Positions 43,184 through 51,727 of a stretch of DNA of 64,000 bases are shown here, piece by piece. The position numbers and the translations under genes are program-made. Every line of letters begins with the position of its first letter. The stretch's first letter is position 1. This DNA is from Prevotella sp. KH2C16 (GTDB lineage Bacteria > Bacteroidota > Bacteroidia > Bacteroidales > Bacteroidaceae): the NCBI RefSeq assembly GCF_900113305.1, contig NZ_FOOW01000001.1, positions 62,001-126,000 on the forward strand, read 5' to 3'. The notes under the pieces were generated by a model that was not told the origin of the DNA, made no database searches, and saw only the letters and a list, made by a program, of their open reading frames with translations.

Positions 43184-45739
43184 ATGAAGACAGGTTACAT
43201 GACGCATGCGGCCCTCCTCCTGGCCGTACTGGCAATGGCGGTCGCCGATGTACGGGGGCAGGATGTAATTCCCCAGCCGGAGAAGCAGGAGACGGGTAAG
43301 GGATTCTTCGTGCTGAGCCGCAACACGGCCTTCGTCTCCAACCTCAAGCGACAGGATGCCCAGGCTTTCAAGGGCATGGTCGACGCGTTGAGAGCCCAAT
43401 CCTCCGCCCCGCAGACAGAGAATACGGTAATCAAACTCATCTCCGAGCACCGGAGAGGCAAGGCATGGGAGGATGTGGGACTGCAGTCTTACAGGCTCAC
43501 CGTAAGCCCGGACTCCGTCGTCGCCCGTGCCCCTACCACCACAGGGCTGTTCTATGCCCTACAGACCCTGGGCCAACTGGCCGACAACGGCAGGATAGCC
43601 TGCACGCGGATAGCAGACAGACCGAGGTTCAAATACCGCGGTCTGATGCTCGACTGCTCCCGCCATTTCTGGTCGCCGGCCTTCATCAAGAAGCAGATAG
43701 ACGCCATGGCCCGCCTGAAACTCAACCGACTCCACCTCCATCTGGTGGACGGAGGCGGATGGAGACTCGAGATAAAGAAGTATCCGCAACTCACGCGGGA
43801 GGGGGCTTACCGCACCCATTCCGACTGGGACGAATGGATAGAGAACGGCAGGAAGTTCTGCCGGAAAGACACGCCCGGAGCCTATGGCGGCTATTACACG
43901 CAGAAAGAGATGCGCGAACTTGTAGCCTACGCCCGGGCGAAGCACATCGTCGTCATTCCCGAGATTGAGATGCCCGGCCACAGCAACGAGGTGCTGCACG
44001 CCTTTCCGGAGCTCTCGTGCACGGGCAAAGGCAATGGTTTCGACCTCTGCGTGGGCAATCCCAAGACCTTCACCTTCCTCACCGATGTATTGAAAGAGGT
44101 GATGGAGATATTTCCCTCGGAGCATATCCACATCGGCGGAGACGAAGCCACCATGCTCTATTGGAAGAAATGCCCCAAGTGCATGGGGCTCTTCCGCGAC
44201 AGACACTTCACCGACACCCTCCAGATACAGTCCTTCCTCATCGGCCGGATAGACAGTTTCCTGACGGCGCGGGGAAGGAAGATGATCGGCTGGGACGAGA
44301 TACTGGACAGCACCCGTCTGTCGCCCTCGTCGGTGGTCATGTCATGGAGGGGCGAGCGAGGCGGCATCGCCGCTGCCAAGGCAGGACACCACACCGTCAT
44401 CTCACCCTCCAGATACTATTATCTTGACCACTTCCAGGCCTCACCCGCCACGGAGCCCAAGGCCATAGGAGGCTTCAGTCCGCTGGAGCGCGTGTACTAT
44501 TACGACCCCGTACCCGCGGAGCTCCGACATACTCCGGCAGCCGATCGCATAGACGGCGTGCAGGGCAACCTGTGGACGGAATATATCGCCGACGAGCGTC
44601 AGGCAGAGTACATGCTCTATCCGCGACTGTTCGCCATCGCGGAGAGCGGCTGGGGAACAAAGACTTCCTATGACCGTTTCGTCAGCCGGTTGCAGACAAT
44701 CCTGCCCAGGATGGGAGCGGAAGGCTACAACTACAGAGCCCCCGACAGCGACTCCCTGCAGCAGAAACGAGACCAGGAGTTCACCGTGCTCCAGTGGAAT
44801 ATCTGGCAGGAGGGCACCCTCATTCCCGGAGGCTACGACGCCATCGTGAACGAGATAGACCGCCTCTCGCCCGACTTCGTAACGCTGAGCGAGGTGCGCA
44901 ACTACCACGGCAGCGACTTCACGCGCCGCCTCTGCCAGTCGCTCAAGGCACGGGGCAAGACCTATTACTCCTTCCGCACAGACGACTCGGGGCTGCTAAG
45001 CAGGTATCCCCTCAAGGATTCCGTGGCCGTCTTCCCGCTCAACAAGGACCACGGCAGCGTCTACAAGCTGACAGCACAGCTCGGCGCACACGAGATTGCC
45101 GTCTATACCGCCCATCTGGACTATCTCGACTGCGCCTACTACAATGTGAGGGGATACGACGGATTCACCTGGAAGGAGACCGAACGACCCACCAGCGTAG
45201 GGGAGGTGCTCCGCCTGAACGACCTCTCCTGGCGCGACAATGCCGCCCGATGCTTCCTGAACGAGGCCCGCCACGACTTAGAGGCAGGGCGCATGGTCAT
45301 CTTCGGAGGCGACTTCAACGAGCCTTCCCACCTCGACTGGACGGAGGCCACGGCATATCTTTACGACCATCACGGCATGGTCGTGCCATGGACTGTCTCC
45401 ACCCTGCTCGAGAGAAACGGGTTCACGGACGGCTACCGAAAGGTATATCCGGATGTGCTCAGCTACCCCGGTTTCACCTATCCTTGCCATAACCCCGCCG
45501 CCGATATTACCAAACTCACCTGGGCTCCCAAGGCCGATGAGCGCGAACGCATAGATTTCATTTACTATCAGGGCGACAATCTCTTTGCCATAGACGCCAA
45601 GCTCTTCGGCACAGGCAGTTCCATCGTGCGGTCGAAAGCCGTCGGCGACCGGTCGGCCGACCCGATCATTCTGCCCTCGGGCACATGGCCGACCGACCAC
45701 AAAGGGGTTTGGATGAAATTCAGAATCAAGAACAAATAG
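43184..45739 (+). CDS. GH20 beta-N-acetylhexosaminidase fused to an EEP (DNase I-like) phosphoesterase domain
   Basis: The 851-residue exported protein (signal about residues 1-25) has a GH20b-type N-terminal domain (about 27-145) and the GH20 barrel (about 148-500). The catalytic Asp320-Glu321 pair lies in HIGGDEATMLYW. From about 532 to the end it is an endonuclease/exonuclease/phosphatase domain with Asn539 (QWNIW), Glu570, His644 (TAHLDYLD), Asp710-Asn712 (GGDFNEPSHLDW) and Asp838-His839 (TDHKGVW), all the usual metal and catalytic residues. One intact frame spans both. The pairing suggests a substrate with terminal N-acetylhexosamine and a phosphodiester or phosphomonoester. It follows the FAD oxidoreductase after 3 bp. 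Confidence 0.93.
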   Translation: MKTGYMTHAALLLAVLAMAVADVRGQDVIPQPEKQETGKGFFVLSRNTAFVSNLKRQDAQAFKGMVDALRAQSSAPQTENTVIKLISEHRRGKAWEDVGLQSYRLTVSPDSVVARAPTTTGLFYALQTLGQLADNGRIACTRIADRPRFKYRGLMLDCSRHFWSPAFIKKQIDAMARLKLNRLHLHLVDGGGWRLEIKKYPQLTREGAYRTHSDWDEWIENGRKFCRKDTPGAYGGYYTQKEMRELVAYARAKHIVVIPEIEMPGHSNEVLHAFPELSCTGKGNGFDLCVGNPKTFTFLTDVLKEVMEIFPSEHIHIGGDEATMLYWKKCPKCMGLFRDRHFTDTLQIQSFLIGRIDSFLTARGRKMIGWDEILDSTRLSPSSVVMSWRGERGGIAAAKAGHHTVISPSRYYYLDHFQASPATEPKAIGGFSPLERVYYYDPVPAELRHTPAADRIDGVQGNLWTEYIADERQAEYMLYPRLFAIAESGWGTKTSYDRFVSRLQTILPRMGAEGYNYRAPDSDSLQQKRDQEFTVLQWNIWQEGTLIPGGYDAIVNEIDRLSPDFVTLSEVRNYHGSDFTRRLCQSLKARGKTYYSFRTDDSGLLSRYPLKDSVAVFPLNKDHGSVYKLTAQLGAHEIAVYTAHLDYLDCAYYNVRGYDGFTWKETERPTSVGEVLRLNDLSWRDNAARCFLNEARHDLEAGRMVIFGGDFNEPSHLDWTEATAYLYDHHGMVVPWTVSTLLERNGFTDGYRKVYPDVLSYPGFTYPCHNPAADITKLTWAPKADERERIDFIYYQGDNLFAIDAKLFGTGSSIVRSKAVGDRSADPIILPSGTWPTDHKGVWMKFRIKNK

Positions 45740-46293
45740 CCATCTGAGCCCTCCTCCCGCCCCTGCAAGGCAAGTCCCCGCAGGCGGCGGGTGGCTTGTC
45801 GTGGCATTCATCGTACAGGATTCGGAATGTTGTCATTTTTGCCGACATTTCCGGCAACGGAAACTGCATAAATATTCATTTCCTCCCTGCGGCTGCAGGG
45901 CAGGCGAAAGAGGAAAATCCACCCAGTCGGCATTTTGAGCCGACACAGCCCATTTTAGAGGCGTATTTATACTTTGTTAACACTTTTGATTCTCGAGAAT
46001 CGTGCGAAATATGCAATTTCTTGCGACTGGAAGCGGCTTCCGGTCTTGCTTTTAGCCGTCTTCTACCCGCCTGAAGGCCGCTAAAAGGAGTGTCGGAAGC
46101 CGTTATCTGCGACATCAGAGCCCATTTTCCGCATATTATACAGTAATTTCCGAAATATGCAAAAACAAGAAATTAAGAAAAATCAGGATAATGACTTGTG
46201 AGCCCACACCCGCCTACATACAAAGAAGGCATAGTCTCACCCGATTTTGCTTTCCGGTCCCCATGAGCGGGAAGGCAGCGCCCAGCCCTGTCG
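45740..46293 (+). other. 554-bp structured non-coding region between convergent genes
   Basis: No convincing open frame is present. Visible structure: hairpins TTGCCG...CGGCAA (45839-45857) and GTCGGC...GCCGAC (45926-45944), the 14-bp perfect palindrome GATTCTCGAGAATC (45988-46001), a long imperfect hairpin (46034-46102), and two degenerate direct copies of a block. The block runs from CGACA..AGCCCATTTT through a CGTATT/GCATATT stretch to CGAAATATGCAA (45941-46016 and 46110-46162). It could hold terminators, a small RNA or a decayed repeat element. Confidence 0.55.
46034..46102 (+). repeat. Long imperfect inverted repeat
   Basis: CGGCTTCCG (46034-46042) pairs perfectly with CGGAAGCCG (46094-46102), and inside it CTTTTAGC (46049-46056) pairs with GCTAAAAG (46080-46087). 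The transcript on either strand would form a hairpin about 69 nt long. There is no T-tract, so simple termination is unlikely. Confidence 0.65.
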
Positions 46294-46863
46294 CTACTGA
46301 CTGATGTGGCACTCGAATGCACAGAACAGGAAGAGGAAGAGAGGCAGATAGTCTTTCAGCTCCTGCCTCAACCTCTTGTAGGCAATGCCCATCTGCGTCT
46401 CCACCGTATTGATCGAGATGTTCATCTCACGGGCTATGTCGGCCTGGCGCATGCCCTCCAGCCGGCTTTTCACAAAGATGATACGGCACTTCTCGGGCAG
46501 CCGGGCGAGAGCCCTGTCCAGTATTTCCACGATGTCTTCTTCTGTCTCGGGCACCAGAACCATCTGTCCGAGGGAGTCGTACCTGAGCCTGAGCTCCATC
46601 TGCAGGGTGCTCCGCAGCCGCTTCTCCGCGTTGGCGGCTGCGAGCCTTTCCCTGAGAAGGTTCAGGCAGGCGTTCTTCACGGCCTGGAACAGATAGCCCG
46701 CCATGGCCTCCTCGCGCGCCGGAAGGCTCTGTCGCTCGTACAGGCGCGTGAATACATCCTGGACTACATCCTCGGCATCGCTGTCCCGGAGCACATAAGT
46801 GAGTGCAAAGTTCTTCAGCCTTGCATACCACAATATGTAGATGTTCTCAAAAGAAGACCTCAT
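46294..46863 (-). CDS. ECF sigma-70 factor (Bacteroidetes FecI-like)
   Basis: The 189-residue protein has region 2 (YVLRDSDAEDVVQDVFTRLYER) and region 4 (LPEKCRIIFVKSRLEGMRQADIAREMNISINTVETQM), the pattern of the large Bacteroidetes family that pairs with FecR and STN-type SusC. Its C-terminus is hydrophobic (DYLPLFLFLFCAFE), common in this group. The start at MRSSFENIYIL (46863) is preferred; the open frame continues seven codons upstream. It is the likely partner of the FecR gene 10 kb away, although it sits on the opposite strand beyond the enzyme genes. It lies 54 bp downstream of the DPP7 gene and could also be read from that operon. Confidence 0.92.
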   Translation of the reverse strand: MRSSFENIYILWYARLKNFALTYVLRDSDAEDVVQDVFTRLYERQSLPAREEAMAGYLFQAVKNACLNLLRERLAAANAEKRLRSTLQMELRLRYDSLGQMVLVPETEEDIVEILDRALARLPEKCRIIFVKSRLEGMRQADIAREMNISINTVETQMGIAYKRLRQELKDYLPLFLFLFCAFECHISQ

Positions 46864-46917
46864 AGACCAGCGTTCCCTGTGCACTTGTGAATTACTCCCG
46901 CCACGATGCCGGCGCCC

Positions 46918-49029
46918 CTATTGCGGATTGATTTCCCGCAAGAGGCGGTCGGCATGCCCCCACTTGTCCATCAGGTAGAGCACATAGCGGATGTCGACTC
47001 CTATGCAGCGTGCCAGCCGGGCATCGAAGTTGATGTCGCTGGAAAGGCTGTCCCAGTTGCCGTCGAAAGCCAGTCCGATGAGCCGCCCCTTACCGTCGAA
47101 CATCGGCGAGCCGCTGTTTCCGCCCGTGATGTCGTTGTTGGTGAGGAAGCAGAGCTGCATCTTGCCGCTCGTCTTGTCCTGGTAGCGACCGAAGTCCTTC
47201 GCCGACATGAGTTCCTTCATCACCGGCTCGGCCTGATACTCAAAGTTGTCGTCGCCATGGTTCATCTTCTCCACGATGCTCTCGGCCGTCGTATAGTAAC
47301 CCGAAGGCTTGCCACTCAGCTCGAAGCCGCCCACCTGACCATAGCTCAGGCGCATGGTGAAGTTGGCGTCGGAGTAGTGAGGCTTGTCTTGCTCCATCCG
47401 AATCTTGGCGTCGCAAAGATAGCGTTCCTGCTCGTCGATCTCGTCGATAACAGATGCCATGTCGTTTCTGATGTCGCCGATCACTTCCAGCAGGTCGAGG
47501 CTATACTGCACTCCGGGATCCTTCTGATAGCCCTTCTTGTTCACATAGATTCTCTCACCGCTCCTCATGAGGAACGACTTCTCATAGAGATAGTCTACAT
47601 AAGCGGCATAGTTGCCGCCGAACTTCGTGTCGATAGTCTTGTAGAAGGCCGGCAGATACTTGGCCTGCACCTTGTCGCGATAGTTCTTCAGAAGTGCGGC
47701 AAACACTTCCTTGTCGAGCGCGGCGTCCCAAGCGTCGCTGTTATCCTTGAACTCCACATACTGCTTCTTGGGCTTATCCTGCGGTCCCTGCACCTCGATA
47801 TAGTTCAGACGCATGGCCCTGTTGCTGAACTCCGATGTCCCGCGGAAAGTCTCCGTGAAGTAGGTCATGGTCTTCCCAGCCTCGAAACACTTATTGTAAA
47901 GTTCCTCCATCTTCTTGAAGTCGAGCTTGCCCTGCAGATACTTGGTGCTGTCCTGCCAGCGGGCAATCTGCTCCTCGAACTGACGCTTCTGGCCAATGAG
48001 GCCGATGGAGTCGATGCACTTGTTCATGCCGATGGAGTTTTTCCAATAGTTGGAACTCTGCGCATACTTGGAATCATACTTGATTCTTACGGCTTCATCC
48101 GCCTGCATGTGCTTCAGCATGATTTCCTGCTTCACGCCGCGAACCTGCGCCCGGGGAGCGTTTATCGCGTCGCGCCGCTCGCGGATACCATAGGATGAGA
48201 GATAACGGGAGGTGGAACCCGGATAGCCCACGGTCATCGCAAAGTCGCCCTCCTTGTATCCCTGCAAGGAAACGGGAGCCCAACTCTTCGGGTGATAAGG
48301 CACATTGTCCTTGCTGTACTTGGCCGGACCATTGGTCTTGGGGTCGGCATAGATACGGAACACGCTGAAGTCGCAGGTCTGGCGCGGCCACATCCAGTTG
48401 TCGGTCTCACCTCCGAACTTGCCCATCGACTTCGGCACGGTAAATACGAGCCGCAGATCGGTGAAGTCCTGATAGGTGGTGGCGTAGAACTTGTTGCCTT
48501 CATAGAAGGGATCTATGTCTACATGCAGGGTGGAATCCTGTCTTTTAACCTCGCGGGTATAGGCATTGGTAAGCGAGTCGATGAACTCCTCCTGTGCTTC
48601 GGGTGTCTTGTAATAGAATCCTCCGGCAAGCACCTCGTCGGTAATGTCCTTCTGAGCCACCATAAACGACACGAACATGTTCTCGTTGGGCAGTTCCTCC
48701 TCATACGACTTGGCGTAGAAGCCGTTCAACATATAGTCGTGCTCCACGGTGGAATGCGAGCGGATGGCCTCAAAGCCGCAGTGGTGATTGGTGAAGACGA
48801 GCCCGTCGGGGCTGACGACCACGCCCGAGCAATAGCCCGAGAAGTTGACCACGGCATTCTTGATAGCGTTTTCTCCTGAGTAGAGAGCGGAGTAAGGCAG
48901 CTGGAACCCCTCGGTCTGCATAGTCTGGTAAACGGCCTGCGGGAGGTTGTAGAGCGTCCACATGCCTTCGTCGGCATTTGCCACATTCACGGCAAGAAGC
49001 CCCGCCAGAATTAATGTTGATTTCTTCAT
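46918..49029 (-). CDS. S46-family dipeptidyl-peptidase, DPP7 type
   Basis: S46 peptidases remove dipeptides from peptide N-termini in the periplasm. The 703-residue protein has a signal peptide (cut near ANADEG), the catalytic histidine in VFTNHHCGFEA (about residue 82-83) and the catalytic Ser639 in GGNSGSPMF. The residue 18 positions after the serine is Gly657 (FDGNW). In Porphyromonas DPP7 this position is glycine and in the Asp/Glu-specific DPP11 it is arginine, so broad or hydrophobic P1 preference is expected. It lies 6 bp after the flippase gene. Such enzymes serve peptide-fermenting Bacteroidetes. Confidence 0.94.
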   Translation of the reverse strand: MKKSTLILAGLLAVNVANADEGMWTLYNLPQAVYQTMQTEGFQLPYSALYSGENAIKNAVVNFSGYCSGVVVSPDGLVFTNHHCGFEAIRSHSTVEHDYMLNGFYAKSYEEELPNENMFVSFMVAQKDITDEVLAGGFYYKTPEAQEEFIDSLTNAYTREVKRQDSTLHVDIDPFYEGNKFYATTYQDFTDLRLVFTVPKSMGKFGGETDNWMWPRQTCDFSVFRIYADPKTNGPAKYSKDNVPYHPKSWAPVSLQGYKEGDFAMTVGYPGSTSRYLSSYGIRERRDAINAPRAQVRGVKQEIMLKHMQADEAVRIKYDSKYAQSSNYWKNSIGMNKCIDSIGLIGQKRQFEEQIARWQDSTKYLQGKLDFKKMEELYNKCFEAGKTMTYFTETFRGTSEFSNRAMRLNYIEVQGPQDKPKKQYVEFKDNSDAWDAALDKEVFAALLKNYRDKVQAKYLPAFYKTIDTKFGGNYAAYVDYLYEKSFLMRSGERIYVNKKGYQKDPGVQYSLDLLEVIGDIRNDMASVIDEIDEQERYLCDAKIRMEQDKPHYSDANFTMRLSYGQVGGFELSGKPSGYYTTAESIVEKMNHGDDNFEYQAEPVMKELMSAKDFGRYQDKTSGKMQLCFLTNNDITGGNSGSPMFDGKGRLIGLAFDGNWDSLSSDINFDARLARCIGVDIRYVLYLMDKWGHADRLLREINPQ

Positions 49030-49035
49030 ATCTGA

Positions 49036-50481
49036 TTATTTTCTAAAATATTTTCCAATGACAGGCAGTCCCGACAGCGGGAAGTCTTTCTTCACGATGT
49101 ATGCAATGAAGAGAAAGCCCAGCAAGGTGTTCACTGCCAGAGCCGGCAGAGTGGACAGGTTATGGTTGGAGGCCGTCATGGCAACGAACAGCAATGCGGC
49201 CAGCCCTACATATACGGCCATCTCCTTCATCGGATAGGCTATGGGATAGTATTTCTGTCCGACGACATAAGAAAGTATCATGGCTACTCCATAGCCCGCA
49301 AAGCCTCCCCATGCGCATGCCATATAGCCGTAGCGCGGCACGAAGACGACATTGATGACGATGAGCACGGCACATCCTATGCCCGAGAACACGGCACCCC
49401 AGATGGTCTTGTCTATGAGCTTATACCAGAACGAGAGGTTGAAATAGACGCCCATCATGATTTCCGCCGCCATGACAATCGGCACCACCTTCAGGCCTTC
49501 CCAGTAGTCTTGCCCGATGATGTAGCGGAGGATGTCCATATAGCCTATCACCATGAGGAACGCCAGCAGCGTGAAAATGAGAAAATACTTCATGGCCTTT
49601 GCATAGGTGGCACGGTCGTCCTTGCTCCTGGCCTGCCCGAAGACAAAGGGCTCATAGGCAAAGCGGAATGCCTGGGTGATCATCGCCATAATCATGGCTA
49701 TCTTCGAACTGGCTCCATAAATGCCCAGCTGGCTGTGCACATCGCCGGCCTTGTAGATGAACGGGAAGAGTATCTTGTCGGCCGTCTGGTTCAGGATGCC
49801 GGCAATGCCGAGGATGAGAATCGGCCAGGCATAGGCCAGCATGCGTTTCAGAAGCTTCATGTCGAACCCATAGGAAAAACCTTTCATCTCCTTCAGGAGG
49901 AAAAGCGTCTGCACGGAGGAGCAGAAGAGGTTGATATAGAAGATGTAGACCACATCGGTAACACCCATTACAAGAAAATAAAACAGGTTCAGCCCTATCA
50001 GCATGCCGATGTTCAGCAACTTGATGCTCGCAAACTTCAAAGCCTTGTTCTGGTAGCGAAGATAGTCGAAAGGAATGCACAGGAAGGCGTCGACGGCCAC
50101 GGTAACGGCCATGATTCCGATATACTCAGGATGCTCCGCATAGCCTTCAAAATCAGCGATAGGCTGCAGAAAGGCCATGACCAGCAGCACGAAGACCAAA
50201 GACAACAGGCCTACCGACCACAGAGTGGTGCCATAAACCTTGTCGGCATTCTCCTCCTGCTTGTTGGCGAAACGGAAGAATGTGGTCTCCATGCCAAAGG
50301 TCAGCAAGACAAGTATCAGGGCCGTATAGGCATATACATTCGTAACGACACCGTAGCCGCCCGACGCTGCCGAAATCTTTATCGTATACAGCGGCACCAG
50401 GAGATAATTCAGAAACCGCCCGATGATGCTGCTGAGACCGTAGATGACGGTATCCTTCGCCAAAGATTTTAAATTCGCCAT
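49036..50481 (-). CDS. Polysaccharide/lipid-linked sugar flippase (MOP superfamily)
   Basis: The 481-residue inner-membrane protein has 12-14 hydrophobic segments. It begins LAKDTVIYGLSSIIGRFLNYLLVPLYT, the signature start of Wzx-like lipopolysaccharide biosynthesis flippases of the MOP superfamily. It would move lipid-linked glycans across the inner membrane. No glycosyltransferase genes are adjacent, so it does not belong to a visible capsule cluster. It sits 4 bp after the SpmA/B fusion gene and 6 bp before DPP7. The substrate cannot be predicted. Confidence 0.9.
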   Translation of the reverse strand: MANLKSLAKDTVIYGLSSIIGRFLNYLLVPLYTIKISAASGGYGVVTNVYAYTALILVLLTFGMETTFFRFANKQEENADKVYGTTLWSVGLLSLVFVLLVMAFLQPIADFEGYAEHPEYIGIMAVTVAVDAFLCIPFDYLRYQNKALKFASIKLLNIGMLIGLNLFYFLVMGVTDVVYIFYINLFCSSVQTLFLLKEMKGFSYGFDMKLLKRMLAYAWPILILGIAGILNQTADKILFPFIYKAGDVHSQLGIYGASSKIAMIMAMITQAFRFAYEPFVFGQARSKDDRATYAKAMKYFLIFTLLAFLMVIGYMDILRYIIGQDYWEGLKVVPIVMAAEIMMGVYFNLSFWYKLIDKTIWGAVFSGIGCAVLIVINVVFVPRYGYMACAWGGFAGYGVAMILSYVVGQKYYPIAYPMKEMAVYVGLAALLFVAMTASNHNLSTLPALAVNTLLGFLFIAYIVKKDFPLSGLPVIGKYFRK

Positions 50482-50485
50482 TTTC

Positions 50486-51715
50486 CTAAAAGAACAAATA
50501 ACATATAGAAATTGCCGCTATCACTCCCGCCAGGTCGGCAAGGAGTCCGCAGGCAACGGCATGACGGGTGTACTTAATGCTCACGCTGCCGAAATAGACG
50601 GCCAGGATATAGAAGGTGGTATCCGTGGAGCCCTGAAACAGGCAGGAGAGACGACCGACAAACGAGTCGGCTCCGAAGGTCTTCATCGCGTCGACCATGA
50701 GTCCGCGCGCACCGCTACCGGAGAGCGGTTTCATGAGGGCCGTGGGGAGGGCGTCCACAAAACTCGTATCGAAACCACAAGTCTCTATGCCCCACTTAAT
50801 GCCGCCGATGAGCATGTCCATCGCCCCCGAGGCCCGGAACACGCCTATACCCACGAGTATGGCAACCAGATAAGGGATGATGCGCACGGCCGTCTGAAAT
50901 CCATCTTTCGCTCCCTCGATGAAGGCGTCGTAGACATTGATGCGCTTTAAGAGACCCACAAGGATGAATCCCGTGATGATGCCCATCAGAAGAATGGTGG
51001 CCACACTCGTACTCACCGCGTTCATCGTCGCCCCGTCCAGCTGTGAGAAGCCCCAGATGATGCCAGCCACAACGACGCAAGCCCCGCCCAGCGTGAGCAG
51101 GAGGGTGCGATTCAAGAGATTGATGCGCTGATATAAAGAGGTGATGATGATGCCTGCCAAGGTGGCAAAAAAGGTGGCAAGAAGGATGGGGATGAACACA
51201 TCCGTGGGCTGCGAAGCCCCCATCTGGGCCCGATAGGTCATGATGGAAACCGGAATCAGGGTGAGTCCGCTGGTGTTCAGGACGAGAAACATAATCATGG
51301 GATTGGTCGCCGTGTCCTTCTTAGGGTTCAGCTCCTGCATCTGCTCCATGGCCTTTAGTCCCAGCGGAGTTGCCGCATTGTCGAGCCCGAGCATATTGGC
51401 GGCAATGTTCATGAAGATGCTGCCCATTGCCGGATGGTTTTTCGGAATGTCAGGAAAGAGCCTGACGAAGACCGGGGAGAGGAAGCGTGCCAGAGCGTTT
51501 ACCAGCCCGCCACGCTCCCCTATCTTCATGATACCCAACCATAAGGACAGCACCCCCGTCAGTCCGAGGGATATTTCGAACGCCGTCTTCGAAGAGTCGA
51601 AGGTGCTTTTCATCATCGCCGGAAATACTCCCAGGTCGCCCAGAAAGATTAGTCGGATGAGAGCCACCACGAAGGCAACGACGAAAAACGCTATCCAAAT
51701 ATAGTTCAGTACCAT
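50486..51715 (-). CDS. SpmA-SpmB fusion, nucleoside-recognition (Gate) domain membrane protein
   Basis: The 409-residue protein combines two halves that are separate in spore formers. The N-terminal SpmA-like half (about residues 1-200) has GLTGVLSLWLGIMKIGERGG and NIAANMLGLDNAATPLGLKAM. The C-terminal SpmB-like half (about 215-409) has GAKDGFQTAVRIIPYLVAILVGIGVFRASG, ALPTALMKPLSGSGARG and LFQGSTDTTFYILAVYFGSVSIK. There are about nine membrane segments. The function is unknown outside sporulation; transport of a small solute is plausible because Gate domains occur in nucleoside carriers. It begins 12 bp after the metalloprotease stop. Confidence 0.9.
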   Translation of the reverse strand: MVLNYIWIAFFVVAFVVALIRLIFLGDLGVFPAMMKSTFDSSKTAFEISLGLTGVLSLWLGIMKIGERGGLVNALARFLSPVFVRLFPDIPKNHPAMGSIFMNIAANMLGLDNAATPLGLKAMEQMQELNPKKDTATNPMIMFLVLNTSGLTLIPVSIMTYRAQMGASQPTDVFIPILLATFFATLAGIIITSLYQRINLLNRTLLLTLGGACVVVAGIIWGFSQLDGATMNAVSTSVATILLMGIITGFILVGLLKRINVYDAFIEGAKDGFQTAVRIIPYLVAILVGIGVFRASGAMDMLIGGIKWGIETCGFDTSFVDALPTALMKPLSGSGARGLMVDAMKTFGADSFVGRLSCLFQGSTDTTFYILAVYFGSVSIKYTRHAVACGLLADLAGVIAAISICYLFF

Positions 51716-51727
51716 TTCCGAATGTCT

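Noticed and set aside
42155..43450. A 431-codon minus-strand frame
   Set aside because: Antisense to the FAD oxidoreductase and the start of the GH20 gene; no family motif.
46918..49029. Acid-specific dipeptidyl-peptidase DPP11
   Set aside because: The deciding position after the catalytic serine is glycine, as in DPP7, not arginine.
49162..50472. A 436-codon plus-strand frame
   Set aside because: Antisense to the flippase gene; rich in His, Asp and Gln as expected for a shadow of membrane-protein codons.
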